Part shown: one piece after another, positions 20,270 to 34,692 of the stretch
How the letters are laid out: the number at the start of each line of letters is the position of its first letter
How positions within the stretch are numbered: position 1 is the first letter of the stretch
From: Endocalyx cinctus
Lineage: Eukaryota > Ascomycota > Sordariomycetes > Amphisphaeriales > Apiosporaceae
Reading direction: 5' to 3'
NCBI GenBank assembly: GCA_001600455.1
Contig: BCKC01000003.1
Coordinates: 4,448,754-4,512,753 of the forward strand
DNA length: 64,000 nucleotides
Translations under genes and position numbers: made by a program
Notes under the pieces: generated by a model
What the model was told of the DNA's origin: nothing
Seen by the model: only the letters and a program-made list of their open reading frames with translations
Database searches by the model: none

Positions 20270-23200
20270 ATGGCCGACAATGTAGGTAGATCGATCTTGA
20301 CGTCTCGCTGGACCAATTTTGATGGGTAAGTCTTCTAATTGCGTCCATATATATATATATCTGGAAAGGTATTCAAGTTACTAATTTCGAGTTCGCGAAA
20401 AGTCAATTTCTGGCATATGCTATCGTCTGCGGTGTATTGTAAGTTGACAGTCCTATGGCCTCTCTCCATATCTTTTCTGACTTGCTAATTTGTCTTTCTT
20501 ATAGGGCTGTATTCTTCTTGCTATACTTTAACCGAGCCTTTGCTTCAGTTGTTTCCGCCATCATCCGGACCTATACCTGGCACACTTACCGTATATATAT
20601 CGATATCCAAGCCTTGCAAGTCTCGCTCCTCGCTGGTCGTATCTTCTTCACTGGTCTTCGATATCACGGAAATAACGAAACTATAATTATTCAAAATGGT
20701 CATATCACATGGTCTTACTGGCTCAGACGAACCCGACATACTGAGTTGGCTGCGTCGCGACAAGATGGCGAGGCTAATGAAGATAGCAAGATCCCGGACG
20801 CTGACCGTCGTCGCTCAGAGTTGCCCTGCCGAATCAAAATAGTGGTTTCTGGTTTGGAGTGGTTTGTGTATAATCGAAGTGTCGCATACGCCTCTATTCT
20901 AAATGCTATGACCGAGAACATGGACTTTACACAAAACGATGTATTCCCAAACGATGGTCAAGGGTCGCATGATGCCTACAGCGATGAAAAGGCGACCAAC
21001 AATACCGAACAATTGAAACCGTCTAATACCTCCGCCTGCTCTGACGGTGAAGGTAAACAAGGCACAAAAGATGATCTTCCTCTCATACTGAGGTTGCTTC
21101 CTATCGAACTTACCTGCGACAAAGCCGCTTTGGTCATGGGGAATGAAAATACGAAAGCTATCTTAATCATCAAATCTAAGTCATTGGATGGTCGTATTGA
21201 TGCCTCGGAATGTCAGACTCCTGATCAATATAGGCAGCTTTTCAAAATCAAGTTTCAGCGACCAGTCATGGAAATGAGGGAGCACGAGGGTTATAAGGAA
21301 GACCAATTAACCAGAGCGGCCATGGATAAACAGGCAGCTCGCGACTCTGTACCCGCGCAGAATAGCTCATTTTTTCGCCAGCAACGCCGCAGGGCCATGA
21401 CTAGGTTGCGAGATTTGGTGCCACGTTGGAGAAAATCTGTCGAATCATTTTCCATAGATTCAAGAGCTGGCACTGCGCGTGCTGAAGCTCAAATTCACAT
21501 ACCTGGATCAAGTCATTGGCAAGGGCTTTCTCGCTATTTGAATGAAGACGATGAAGATGATAGGCTTAAGTGGTCATCTGTTGAATATGCTGCCGAGAAT
21601 ACTGTGGTTGATAGCCCCGAGGCTACTCTTACCATATTTTGGGATGTACCGGGAAAAGTGCGACAACAGAGCAATCCACAGATGTATCCCGAGAATAAAG
21701 AGAAATCTCAAGATATAAATGGTGCTCCACCACCTGCGTGGGCAATTCACTTGTCTCTCAATGGCGGGACAATCAAATACGGACCGTGGGCTGATAGGCA
21801 ACGAGCTGAGCTACAACGTATATTTTTTCCTTCTCTTTGTAAAGACTCGGTTCCTGCCAGAAAACTTCCAGTTGGCGCGGCCCGTGTGCCCACGAAGTTT
21901 GATTTCCATTTGGAACTTGATGATGAGGTCGTGCTTCAAATTCCTACACGAGAAGACTCAAAGAATTGGAGATGGAAGAAAGAAGCACACACTCTAAAGC
22001 AATCCCATAAGCAAGAAGTTCGACGGGAGCGAGGCCGGAATAGAAAATCAGTCGCTACTACGGTTGCGGAACAGCGTCAAGGTGGATGGCTCAATATCAA
22101 GATTGCGTCAAATGCGACTGTCTCCTATTCTATGGACATGTATGCCACTCCGACGGGCTACTCGAACCTATTAAAGGTTGATCTTCCTACAACCGAGGTT
22201 ACGACAAGTGTTAACCATAGTCTACTATGGAGATCTGGCGCTCAGCAGATCTCCTGTGATATGTCTGCCCCGCTGAAATGGAACGGTCTCCGGACTTGGC
22301 GTTTTGACATTGACAGCGATGGGCTAGAGCTTTTCATCCTGCGAGATCATATTTTTCTACTGACCGACCTGATAGATGACTGGGGCAGTGGTCCACCACC
22401 GGAATATCTTCTTTTTACCCCTTTCAAATACCTACTCAATCTTAAACTTCGTAATCTCAAGCTCAATCTCAACGTCAACGACGTCAATATCATCAATGAG
22501 CCGGCCAACTTCGATGACAACACTTATCTCATCCTCACAAGCCCATGTCTAGTGGCAGATACTTGCATATCACTAGACAGATATCGGCCATCCAAAAATG
22601 CCGTCTCTTTTGCTGTAAAATCAGAGTCGGCGCGTTTGGATCTTCACATCCCCCCGTGGAATACTCAAGCAACATTCTTAACTTCCCGAGAAATAGCACA
22701 ACTTGAGAACCTCGAACTTGATGGCACGTACCATTACAACTCAACTACCTCGCCTGCCAACACGGATACCCTTGTTTTAAATGTTGTTGGCCAGTCACCG
22801 ACAGTTCGCCTTCATGGCTTTTTCATTCGTTACTTTTTGCAAATGAAAGATAATTATTTTGGAGATCATGTCCACTTCAAGACACTGCAAGAGTACCAAG
22901 AAACGCTGCGAGTCAAATCAAATAACCCGGACGCCGAAGAGGCGAACCGCCCTCCGCCGAAGAAGTCGAACGATCTCGACGTAATTCTTAATGTTCGCGC
23001 GGACGATCCTAAGATTCTCTTGCCTACTAACCTGTATTCAGCTAAACGGCATATACCTATTGAAGCTGCGTCAGTATTGATTGACCTTCGCTTTACAGCT
23101 TACTACATGGATCTCAATTTATCCTTTAGTCCCCTGAGCTTGTCTCTTGGAGACGAAGAAGACGGTGCTACCAGTCCATTCAGTGGCACGTCAAGGACGC

Positions 23201-26200
23201 AGCTTTTCATCGACGGCGTTACCGTATTTGGACACCGCCTCTTTGGATTGCCTCCGACTGAGCCGACTTACCTCTGTAATTGGGACCTTGATGTTGGTGC
23301 AGTCACAGGGGAATGTTCAGTAGATTTCCTCAACGCACTTGCGAGAGGAGGTCAAGCCTTTGGCTTCTCACTTGACGATGATGAGAATGCTTTGATTCCC
23401 TATTCATCTATTGTGGTACATGATGTCACATTTCTACGAGCCTTTGTCGAGTCTGTGCGTGTATGGCTCCACGTAGAAGATGCCGCGTTTCTCTTTTCTA
23501 CAGATACCATTGATGTGAGATTTAATGACTGGGCGAGAACGCACTACTCCCGACGTGCAGACATCCAAGTCCCAAAACTCGAAATTGCCTGCGTCAATTC
23601 GGAATCTGTTGCTAGACAAAAATCGAGGCTACATTCGCCCGTCGATACGGATATCCTCCTTCAAACGACACTTCACTTCTCAATAATTGGGAGAAAATAC
23701 GACTTCGCAGAGGAAAGGAGAATACAACAAGAACTCGTACGGCGTCATGACCAGCGTACACAACGGGTTGAGTTTCTACAGCTGTCAGGTCTGCTCGAAG
23801 ATTTCGTACCTGACCATGTAGAACCTGTAGCACAAAGTGTTCCTCCGATCCCTCAGCCGGTCAGCTCTAACGCCCTTGACGATCAGGCATCGCTATCATC
23901 GATGGGGTCACAACGCTCTAGAAGACTCCTTAAGAAAAGCTCTTTTCTCTCTCTTTCTAGTTCCAACGGTAGTGTATTGAGGCCAAGTTCAACTAGAGAT
24001 GAAACACGAAGTCGGCGTTCCGGTCTAGCTAGGTCGGATTTGGTCGAAGCTCACAATCGCGAAGAACGGCCGGCATGGCAACTTCGGCAGTATTCCACTT
24101 CCACCCACCACCATTCCGCTTTTAATAGTGCTCTTGGGAATCCAAGTGATAGGAGGGATCATAATCATACGACAGTCGCCTTCTCGAGCCAATTTTTCCC
24201 GCCCTATTTTCCCCTGGAAGCCGTTAAGCCGGACACAAAAGAGGCAGCCGCACAAAGTATCGAAGATAGAAATGCGGAATACGTAGAACCCGCGAGCGAG
24301 TTTGGCCTGGAAGATATCAATCCTAATCAATTAAGTCAGGATTCCGCTCATCAAAGTTTACTTCTTGATTTCCCTTCAGGCATCTCAGCTTTCTTTAATA
24401 CGGCCTCTTTACGATGCATTGCATCATTAATGACGGCTTTCCAGCCCACTGATCCAGAGGACATATTGGATACTCTCCAAACTGGTTCAGTTTCAGATAT
24501 ATTCGCTATGGAGAAGCGAAAGAAAATAACTGCGTCTGTTACAGATATTATTATTCGATTACCACAAGCAAATGTTCGCTTTTTGAACTCCTCTAGTCTT
24601 GATGTCTCTGATCCTTCCCAAGAGCAGCAAGACCAGTACGACTTATCTTTGAGGTCCTTAGCTTTCGCTACTCGATCGGAGACCCATTCTAGCCCAACCT
24701 CAGGTGAAATATTGGACGCTGAATCAAGTTCGTCCCTACATTTTCGAGTCGGTTCTATCAATCTCTCTGCGGCCGAAAGGCTCGCAAACCTTGACGAAAC
24801 CCAAGCGGCCGTTACGATGGATGTGCAGAGAATTTTAATGTCAATGGGCTCTAAAGATGTTAACAATATTGATGTTGATGTTGGTGCCATACGTACAAGA
24901 TCTTCCTCGCGTAAGGTCGAATATCTCGCTGCGTTGATTCACCGGACAAATGTCCTCGCATCAGACGCCCAAGAATTGTTCGCAGCTGCGTCCTCTATTA
25001 CCGAGGAAAGGGTAAAACTCTTTACTTACCGTGTCATTACTGAAGGGCAACAGGCGAGCGATCCATCATTCATAGTCCGCCCATCTGCCATTTTGCGAGC
25101 GGCTGACCACCACTTGCGAATTAACGATTCATGGAAACTGATTACGAGACTGCGCCAAATGTGGATTACCTTGGACACGAAAACAAAAGGAAGGCTAGCA
25201 CGAGACTGCCTGGGTAGATCTACTGACTTACCAGCAGATGTTCGACAGCAGGTCATGGCAGCTTTCGACAGATGGAGGAGCTGGGACTTGCACGATCTCC
25301 GACATGCTGTGCTTTTGAAGAATATTTTCGGAGATTCTGGCGATTCGAAATCCTCGCCACGTGACGTGCCTTTAATGGCTGTCATTAGGATAGGAGATAT
25401 AGGATTCATCCTAGACCCTGGTCCCAAACAAAATCAGATCTTCGTTTCGGATCTTACTGTTAGGCTCCAGGAGAAAGATGGGGTATCGGACTCTGATCCG
25501 AAAGGAATAGACACAGTTGAAGGGCCGCTTACTCTCGTGAACATCTACTGCAACCAAGCTGGCATCAACCTCAACTGGGAACTTTGTGAGCTCGTAGACG
25601 ACGTTTCAAATCTCTACCAGAGAGCTTCTCCTTCAATGAGTAGCCAAGAACCTAAACCTAACGTGCCAAAGCCAGCTTCTCAACCCTCTCGGTCATATCA
25701 TGTGGCACTTGGGTTAGCAGAGGGCATCATCTTACTTGAGACTATAAACTTGAGCGCTGAAACTCAAAGCGAACACCTCAAAGTATCATTACTTGTGAAC
25801 CCTGGGAAACACGGTGGCCCGAATACCAACCTAGTATTCGGATGTGATGCAGTCACCACAAAGATTCGAAGCCATTCACAAGCTTTATCCAGCCTTCGTA
25901 TCAGAGGGTCGAGTGTCATGATAGCTCATGAGCTCCAGGACCAGGAAACATCAACAACTCATATAATTAGATCGGGAGCATCCAGTGCGGACCTCAAACT
26001 CTCCATAAAGCAAGATCCTGTTGTTCTTGCTGAAGTTTTAGACCTTGTTGTTAGGGATGAGATCGCACAGCTATATGAATTACAACAACGATTGCCAACA
26101 TCACCCCCTTCGCCGCCCCAGCAGCGGAGAGCATCAGAAACTCTGTCATCGTTTCGCTTGAATTTAGCAATGTTTTTAAATTCATATACCATCACTTTGC

Positions 26201-29200
26201 CACTCCTCCAGTCCCTGACACATACGATAACAGGAACGGTTGCACGAGCAACAATGGCGGCAAATTTCGGAAAAGACATCATATTCGATTTTGATATCAA
26301 AGAAAATTCTCACAACATGCAGGTTCGGACCAACAACAGTCTACGTAGTATCTCTTTACTTCAGATCCCCCCAATCAACGGACAGATAACTAGTCGGATA
26401 ACACCAGAAGAACATGCGATCACGATATTTGCTTCCGTCGAGATGATGCAATTAGATGCGTCAGCGGTATATAGCTTATTAACAGCCTTAAACCGACCCG
26501 AGATATCAAGTGCCATCAGCGACCTTCAACAACAGGCCGAAGTTATACAAGAGCATGCTCACGCAATTTTTGGCTCCTCGGAAGTAGCAAAGCCGGCACC
26601 GGTGAAATCAGATGGCCCGATTTTGACCTACGTAGTGCACAGTACATTGTCTGGTGTTAAAATATTCGGAATCTCGCCGATTAAATCAGATACTGAACCA
26701 CTCGCACGTCTATCATTCTATCTCGACAGAGTGCATCTTCAAATTGCCAATAAAGTGGAGGGACTTCCGGTCCTCGACAATCCTAATATTTACGTCAACT
26801 TCCAAGAAATTGGTTTCGATATTGAAAAAGGCTCCGTGGATGGAATGAGATCTTGTGGTGACCTCTCTTTCGGCGCATTGATGACTGCCACGACTAAAGA
26901 GTCGGAAGAAGGGACGCAGTTGCGATCTTTCGACTTTAGATCCGATGGCTTAAAGCTTAACCTCTCGCCTGATACGGTATCGACATTTGTGGATGTTCTT
27001 GGTTATATGGGTGACAAAATTAAGGATCTTGACACGTCACGAGAACGCGATTATCTACGAAAGCTGAGAAAAAGTAAACCTCGAATCACCATCAATGACG
27101 AGGAACAGGAGACAGCTAGCGACATCTTCGACACCTTCCTTTCTTCCATCAAATACTCTCTAGAAATTTGCAATATTCGGCTTTGCTGGCTGGTTTCGGA
27201 TAGTGCAGATGAACCGACACCAGGGCAAGAAGACCTTGTCTTTTCTTGCCGCAGAATCGAGTTTGCTACCAGGAAGAAAAACACTGCAAGGTTGACTATC
27301 GAAAACCTGCAACTACAGATGGTCCCCCCGGACTTTAATACAGATAATCGTTCACCAAACTCAGCACTTCTACCAGAAGTTATATTTAACGTTGCCTTTG
27401 TTTCCACTTCGGAAGCTCGTAGGTTAGCGTTTCAAGCGGTGGGAAAACCTCTGGATCTCCGTTTGACATCTGCCTTCATAATTCCCGCTGCCCATCTGCG
27501 GGACTCGATCGCACTATCGACACGAAATGTTCAGCAAGCTTCATCCAACTGGACGCCTTTAGTGTCACCGGAAAAGCAAGCCGAATCGCCGTCCGACCCA
27601 GAAGTTGAGCCAAGGCGATCCATATTTGGAAGCAAAAGGCTGGAATCTCTATTGATCGATGCCGATTTTGCCGGCGCCGTTGTACATTTATCTGGTAGGA
27701 AGCCTTCAGATAAAGTTCAAGAAGCAGCAACTAGAGCTGGGACTCGAACTTCACAAGCCGGAAAGTACGGGCAGTTCAGTACGGAAGAATCCGGCAGCAG
27801 CACGGTACTTCGGACACCTGGCCTCGCCTGGAAGACAGAATACCGGGACAATGGCAAAGAAGACCCTAACCTATATGGTGAGATCAAGATTGCGCCATCG
27901 ACCAATCTGCTATATCCATCTGTCGTGCCTCTTATCTTGGATATTACTTCGAGTATCAAAGAAGTCGTGTCCGAGACTGGGCCAAAGTCCCCGAGCACAA
28001 CCAGTGCTTCCGAGAGCAAGACAAAGGCAGGGGATCGCGATAATATTCTCACGGCAGACCCTAGTGCGGTCCTAGGCAAGGTAAAATTGAACCTCGGCCT
28101 GCGTATCTGCCATCAAGAATTTACTTTGAGCTGCCAGCCAATCGGTCGAGTTGCCGCCACGACTAGTTTTGATGATATATATCTCACTATGAACACGGTT
28201 CATTCGATTGATCACGGCAACTTCTTCGCACTCTCTGGTACTTTTAGTAAATTCAATACTGTTGTGCGACACGTGTACTCAAGAGAATCCACCGGCAGCT
28301 TCTCAGTCGACTCAATTGTACTCTCTCTGATGAATAGTAAGCACGTCAGCGGTACAAGCGGCCTCTCGGCAATCCTCAAAGTGAGCCCTATGAAAGTAGC
28401 GATCAATGCGAAGCAAATACAAGACTTCCTACTGTTCCGTGATATCTGGCTTCCTGCGGAAATTAGACAAGGAGGGGTCGCCCCCGTGGCGAAGACGACC
28501 AGCGATCCAGCTACCGAAGGCCACCTCGTCCAAAGATATCAACAAGTAGCGGCAACGGCAGCTTTCCCGTGGACAGCTACTATCTCGATCACGGCACTCG
28601 ACGTCACGGTCGACCTCGGACAATCACTGGGTAAATCAGAGTTCGCTATCAACGAGTTCTGGATATCTTCAAAGAAGACGTCGGATTGGGAGCAGAACTT
28701 ATGCCTCGGGTTCGAAAAGATTGGCGTTGATTGCGTGGGCCGGTTGAGCGGGTTAATTTCTCTCCAGGACTTCAAATTACGTACCTCAATTCAATGGCCG
28801 GAACGGGAGCAGGCACTCAACGAAACACCGAGAATTCAAGCCTCCATCGCGTTTAGCCAGTTTAGGTTGAAGACTTCTTTCGATTATCAACCTTTCCTCG
28901 TTGCGGATATTACGTCACTACAGTTTCTCATGTACAATGTTCGACAGCACAGCCAAGCTACCGGAGACAGACTCGTGGCGATATTTAACGGCGAAGCAGT
29001 CCAGGCTTTTGGCATTACCACCTCAGCGGCTCAGAGCGTTGCTTTGTGGCAGGCTATTCAGAAGCTGGTTCAAGAGAGGAAGGCAAGCTACGAGACTTCA
29101 CTCCGAGATATAGAGAAATTCTTGAAACGAAAGTCGGGAACCAACCAAGCAGCACAGCGCCAGATGGTGACAGCCGAGTCAGATCTAGGGGAGACAAAGA

Positions 29201-30024
29201 TAAAATCGCCCATATCGCTTGATACGGATGTTGTAGTGACGCTGAAAGCGCTAAATCTAGGAGTTTTCCCTAGCACATTCACGGATCGTCAGGTTTTCAA
29301 GCTCGAGGCATTAAATGCACAGGCAAGATTCGCGGCAAGCATGGAAAATAAGCAGATACAAAGCATCCTGGCTCTACAACTTGGCCAACTGCGTATCGGT
29401 CTCGCCGGTGTTCGTACGGTAGAGGGAATTGCTAGAACTAGCGAAATATCAGTGGAACAAGTGGTCAGCAGCGCGACGGGATCGCGAGGCGGGACGATCC
29501 TCAAGGTACCCAAGGTCGAAGCCAAGATGCAGACGTGGCAGAGTCCGGAGTCTCGGCGGATCCAGTACATATTCAAGAGCGCGTTCGAGGGTAAAGTGGA
29601 GGTGGGGTGGAACTACTCGCGCATCAGCTATATCCGGGGTATGTGGGCCAACCACTCCCGAGCGCTCGAGCAGACGTGGGGTAAGGAGATACCGACCATG
29701 TCGGCGATCAAGGTGACGGGGGTTCCGGAGCCGGAGCAAGAAGCGCTGGAGAAGGAAGGCGAGCAGCAGCAGCAAAAGCGGCAGCAAAAGATCACGGCCG
29801 AGGTCAACGTGCCGCAGTCCAAGTACGAGTACGAGGCGCTCGAGCCGGCGGTGATCGAGACGCCGCAGCTCAGGGATATGGGAGAGGCGACGCCGCCGTT
29901 GGAGTGGATCGGTTTGAACAGAGATCGTCTACCGAACTTGACGCATCAGATCGTCATCGTTTCCCTCCTCGAGTTGGCGGGCGAAGTGGAGGATGCGTAT
30001 TCGAGAATTCTCGGGTCTTCGTGA
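20270..30024 (+). CDS. csf1: Csf1, bridge-like lipid transfer protein (BLTP1 family)
   Basis: Three exons: 20270-20325 (56 nt), 20403-20438 (36 nt) and 20505-30024, giving 3203 aa. The small exons restore the start: MADNVGRSIL, then GQFLAYAIVCGVLAVFF joined to LLYFNRAFA. The ATG context accATGG is strong. The first about 45 residues carry the membrane anchor. Then comes the family-defining block IRTYTWHTYRIYIDIQ and LLAGRIFFTGLRYHG with ITWSYWLRR, typical of Csf1/Tweek/KIAA1109. The rest is a very long chain of beta-rich repeats that forms a hydrophobic groove in this family and conducts lipid between membranes at ER contact sites. Yeast Csf1 is linked to lipid supply for GPI-anchor synthesis and cold growth. 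The length matches other filamentous fungi. The gene is intact with no frameshift, and the last exon is 9.5 kb without an intron. Confidence 0.95.
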
Positions 30025-30840
30025 TCATTGCCGTGGCGTTTCTTTTTTTTTGTTTTCTCTTCTTCTCCTTCTTTTTCTTTGTAATCATTACGTTTATATC
30101 TAAAATGGGTTGGCGGCTTTTTTTCTACCTAGTCGTCATTAAAGGGATTAATCAGCATACCGGTACAGTGATTATTAGGATTAATGTATAGTATAATTAA
30201 ATTCTATATATATATTTTTAGTAGACAAAAAGGATTCGACGTCGTCATGGTTAAGGGAAGAAACAAAAATAAGACTAAAAATTAATAGAGATTTTATTTT
30301 TCAAGTTTTGTCCTGAAAAAGAGTAGTTTCGGTGAAGAATAAAGAGTCATACCGAATATACCAAAACGCAGCTTCATAGTCCTATGATGATTTTAGGCGA
30401 ACTCTCTAATACATACACTAGGTGTATCTACTACACTAGGGTAGGGGCGTCGGTATGACATCTAGTAAGAAGGCCTTGAAAGAGATCGCTATTATGTTGA
30501 CTACCTTGGTTCTTCCCTAGCTCTAGCGTACATGAAGATTTAAGCTGAGATATATCGCACTGCCGCAAGTAACGAAGCTGTGTCTGACCGTATCCCAACC
30601 AAGAAGGTAAAAAAGAAAAGAGAAGTGGGGTGGAGGGGTTGGAGGGGTAAAACAGCCCGTATACTGGACGCATGCACAGTAGAAAAGATGACAAGGGTTC
30701 CAAACCCTGAGATATACGTACACTACACATTAATTTTGAACTTTTTTTTTTATTTTTGCTTTAACCCGTAAATTTTCCGGACGAATAAATGATATGTACG
30801 GGTAACGCCACTTCCATACGATGATATGAAGATGTTTTTA

Positions 30841-30861
30841 AGGATTAAGGATTAAGGATTA
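30841..30861 (+). repeat. (AGGATTA)3 short tandem repeat
   Basis: Three perfect 7-bp copies, continued by a partial copy (aaagatt). Confidence 0.85.
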
Positions 30862-31359
30862 AAGATTTTACATCTTTACCTTATGCTACAACGAGTCCCT
30901 CGTTACAACTAGCTTCTATCAAAGATGCTTTTAGCTTTCGGCAAGTGACTAATTCGTGACTCTGATATTGTGCCGTTTGTAGAGAGATACCCGTGGCTGT
31001 GGATTCTAGACAGAGATAGGTAAAGAAGGCAGTGTTGAATTTACCTACTATGTACATTATCACCTACTAAATACCCATAAACATCGTGAACCTGTCTGAT
31101 AGGCCTATTACAATGCAATAAAGTAAGATGGAGGAAAGAATATGTACATATCTCTCTCAATTGTCATCAGTAATCGTTGTATAGAGGTGGGGACGAGATC
31201 ACTGTCTGACTGTGTACTTTGTTTACCACTGGATAATAGGTAATATTACGTGTAATGTACGGAGCACTTAGGTATCTTTTCCATACAGAATTTGTTTTTT
31301 CTTATTGATTATTTTTTTTATTTATTTATTTTAATTCACTCTCTTTTTGCCCCACCGTG

Positions 31360-31390
<31 letters not shown>

Positions 31391-31639
31391 GGCTGCCCAA
31401 AAAAGTGTTTAATGTACATAACCCCGCTGCCCCTCCGCCCCTCCTTTCCAATAACAACTTTTCCTTTACCTCGACCAGTTTTCCCTCTCAACCTTTTTTT
31501 TTTCTTCTTTTTTTTTTATTTCCTTGCGGCAACAACCTTTAGCTGGTCGTTGGTTGATTGCTTAAAGAAGAGTCATATCAATCGTCCATCTTTAACTCTT
31601 TGGATTCTTCGGGTTCGAGAATTGATTTGTATTTTTCTC

Positions 31640-31647
31640 TATAAAAA
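31640..31647 (+). promoter_or_regulatory. Candidate TATA box of the EF-2 gene
   Basis: TATAAAAA lies about 93 bp upstream of the EF-2 ATG, inside pyrimidine-rich DNA. Position and sequence suit a strong promoter; transcription start data would be needed to confirm it. Confidence 0.5.
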
Positions 31648-31739
31648 TACATCAATCCTCCTCTTCCCCGCTTCATCATCCCACCACCTTTTTTTTTCTC
31701 ATACACACATAGTAACATTTTCGCTGCAATACCGCCAAA

Positions 31740-34692
31740 ATGGTTAAGTAAGTTAGAATTTTTCATCATCGCATGTTTCCTTCTTATAATCTATACGAAT
31801 ATATCATCATCCTCTATTATATTTTGTATTGCGACGCCTTCAACAAACGATTGCGCATAACTTTCTTCGCCTGCAAATTATTTCTTTATTTTTTTTTTCT
31901 GTCTAAAATACCTACCCCGCCCGGAGATAAGCGCTTCGCTATGGATATAGGGTTTGCTAATATATTTTCTTTCCGAATAGCTTCACTATCGACGAGATTC
32001 GGCAGCTTATGGACAAGCCTACCAATGTCCGTAACATGTCCGTTATTGCCCACGTCGATCACGGCAAATCTACCCTGACCGACTCCCTTCTGGCCAAGGC
32101 CGGTATTATCTCCACCGCGAAAGCCGGTGATGCCAGAGCCACGGATACGAGAGCCGATGAGCAGGAGCGTGGTATCACGATTAAGTCGACTGCCATCTCC
32201 CTATACGGTACCCTCCCTTCCGTCGATGACTTGAAGGATATCGTCGGCCAGAAGTCGGATGGTACCGATTTCTTGATCAACTTGATCGACTCGCCCGGTC
32301 ACGTTGATTTCTCTTCCGAAGTTACCGCCGCTCTCCGTGTCACCGACGGTGCCCTCGTCGTCGTCGACACCATTGAAGGTGTCTGTGTCCAGACCGAGAC
32401 CGTGTTGCGACAGTCTCTTGCCGAGCGTATCAAGCCCGTCGTCGTCATCAACAAGGTTGACCGTGCTCTTCTCGAGCTCCAGGTCAGCAAGGAGGATCTT
32501 TACCAGTCCTTCTCTCGTACCATCGAGTCCGTCAACGTCGTCATCTCCACCTACCTTGACAAGTCCCTCGGTGACCTCCAGGTCTACCCCGAGAAGGGTA
32601 CCGTCGCTTTCGCATCCGGTCTTCACGGCTGGGCTTTCACCATCCGTCAATTCGCCACCCGATACGCTAAGAAGTTCGGTGTTGACCGAAACAAGATGAT
32701 GGACCGTCTATGGGTAGGTTTTTTTTTTTTTTGTCTATTTTTCTTTTCCGAATGATACAATTTAAAGGCACCGCAAAGAAGAAGAAGAAGAAAAGGTCGT
32801 ATGCTAACGGGTATATGCTCGAAATTATAGGGTGACAGCTACTTCAACGCCGCCACCAAGAAGTGGACCAACAAGGGTACCCACGAGGGTAAGCAGCTCG
32901 AGCGTGCCTTCAACCAGTTCATTCTCGACCCCATCTTCAAGATCTTCTCGGCCGTCATGAACTTCAAGAAGGAAGAGGTCGCCACCCTTCTCAGCAAGCT
33001 TGACCTCAAGCTCGCCACCGAGGACAAGGACAAGGAGGGCAAGCAGCTCTTGAAGGCCGTCATGAGGACTTTCTTGCCCGCTGCCGACTCCCTGTTGGAG
33101 ATGATGATTCTCCACTTGCCCTCTCCCGTTACTGCTCAGAAGTACCGTGTTGAGACCTTGTACGAGGGTCCCCTCGATGACGATGCCGCTATCGGTATCC
33201 GTGACTGTGACCCCAAGGGTCCTCTCATGCTTTACGTCTCCAAGATGGTACCGACCTCGGATAAGGGTCGATTCTACGCTTTCGGACGTGTCTTCTCCGG
33301 TACCGTCAAGTCCGGTATCAAGGTCCGCATCCAGGGACCTAACTACACTCCCGGCAAGAAGGAGGATCTCTTCATCAAGGCCATCCAGCGTACCGTCCTG
33401 ATGATGGGCGGTAAGGTCGAGCCTATTGATGACATGCCCGCGGGTAACATTGTCGGTCTCGTCGGTATTGACCAGTTCTTGCTCAAGTCTGGTACTCTCA
33501 CCACCAGCGACACGGCCCACAACCTCAAGGTCATGAAGTTCTCCGTCTCCCCCGTCGTCACCCGATCCGTCCAGGTCAAGAACGCCCAGGATCTTCCCAA
33601 GCTTGTCGAAGGTCTCAAGCGTCTGTCCAAGTCCGACCCTTGCGTCTTGGTCAGCCACAGCGACTCTGGTGAGCACGTTGTTGCCGGTGCCGGTGAGCTT
33701 CATCTCGAGATTTGCTTGAACGATCTCGAGCACGACCACGCCGGTGTTCCTCTTATCTTCTCCGACCCCGTCGTCCAGTACCGTGAGACCGTCGTGGGCA
33801 AGTCCAGCATAACCGCCCTCTCCAAGTCCCCCAACAAGCACAACCGTCTTTACATGGTGGCCGAGCCTATGGACGAGGAGCTTGCCAAGACCATCGAGGA
33901 GGGCAAGATCGGACCCCGTGACGATATCAAGACCCGCGCTCGTCTCATGGCCGACGACTTCGGCTGGGATGTCACCGATGCTCGTAAGATTTGGTGTTTC
34001 GGTCCCGACACCACCGGTGCCAACTTGCTGGTCGACCAGACCAAGGCCGTCCAGTACCTCAGCGAAATCAAGGATTCCGTTGTGTCCGGTTTCCAGTGGG
34101 CCAGTCGCGAAGGTCCGATCGCCGAGGAGCCGATGCGTGCCGTCCGTTTCAATATTCTCGATGTCACCCTCCACGCCGATGCCATCCACCGTGGTGGTGG
34201 TCAGATCATCCCCACCTCCCGACGTGTCTTGTACGCCTCGCTCTTGCTTGCCGATCCCGCGCTTATGGAGCCTGTCTTCTTGGTCGAAATCCAGGTGCCC
34301 GAAAACGCCATGGGTGGTGTCTACGGTGTCTTGACCCGACGACGAGGACACGTCTTCAACGAGGAGCAGCGCCCGGGTACTCCTCTCTTCACTATCAAGG
34401 CCTACCTCCCCGTCATGGAGTCGTTCGGCTTCAACGGCGATCTCCGACAGGCCACCTCCGGTCAGGCCTTCCCCCAGATGGTGTTCGACCACTGGCAGCA
34501 CTTGCCCGGTGGCTCACCGCTTGACAAGACCTCCAAGGTCGGACAGATCGTTGAGACGATGCGTAAGCGCAAGGGTATCAAGGTGGAAGTTCCCGACGTC
34601 AGCGAGGTAAGTTATCGCTCTCTGTTACGCGTCATAATTTTTAAGTCATTTACTAATTACCTTTTTTCTTTTAGTACTACGACAAACTATAA
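31740..34692 (+). CDS. eEF2: Translation elongation factor 2 (eEF2)
   Basis: Four exons: 31740-31747 (8 nt, ATG GTT AA), 31981-32713, 32831-34606 and 34675-34692, giving 844 aa, the standard length. The first exon joins to give [12 protein letters not shown]; the last adds YYDKL and the stop. It is a GTPase that drives ribosome translocation in the cytosol. G1 motif AHVDHGKS is at 26-33, switch I has ERGITIKS (from about 64), and DSPGH is at 106-110. The diphthamide site is in DAIHRGGGQ with His700, so it should be modified and be a target of ADP-ribosylating toxins. Codon use is strongly C-ending, which fits high expression and creates a long antisense open frame. All key residues are present. 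Confidence 0.98.

Larger units (their letters stand above)
30025..31739. other. Intergenic, csf1 3' region and EF-2 promoter/leader
   Basis: No gene is recognised. It contains a T-run at 31364-31390 (27 T), three copies of AGGATTA at 30841-30861, and strongly pyrimidine-rich DNA at 31380-31700, as is usual upstream of highly expressed fungal genes. Confidence 0.6.

Noticed and set aside
32825..34501. 558-codon open frame antisense to EF-2
   Set aside because: It mirrors the strongly biased codon use of EF-2, has no family resemblance and overlaps an unquestionable gene.
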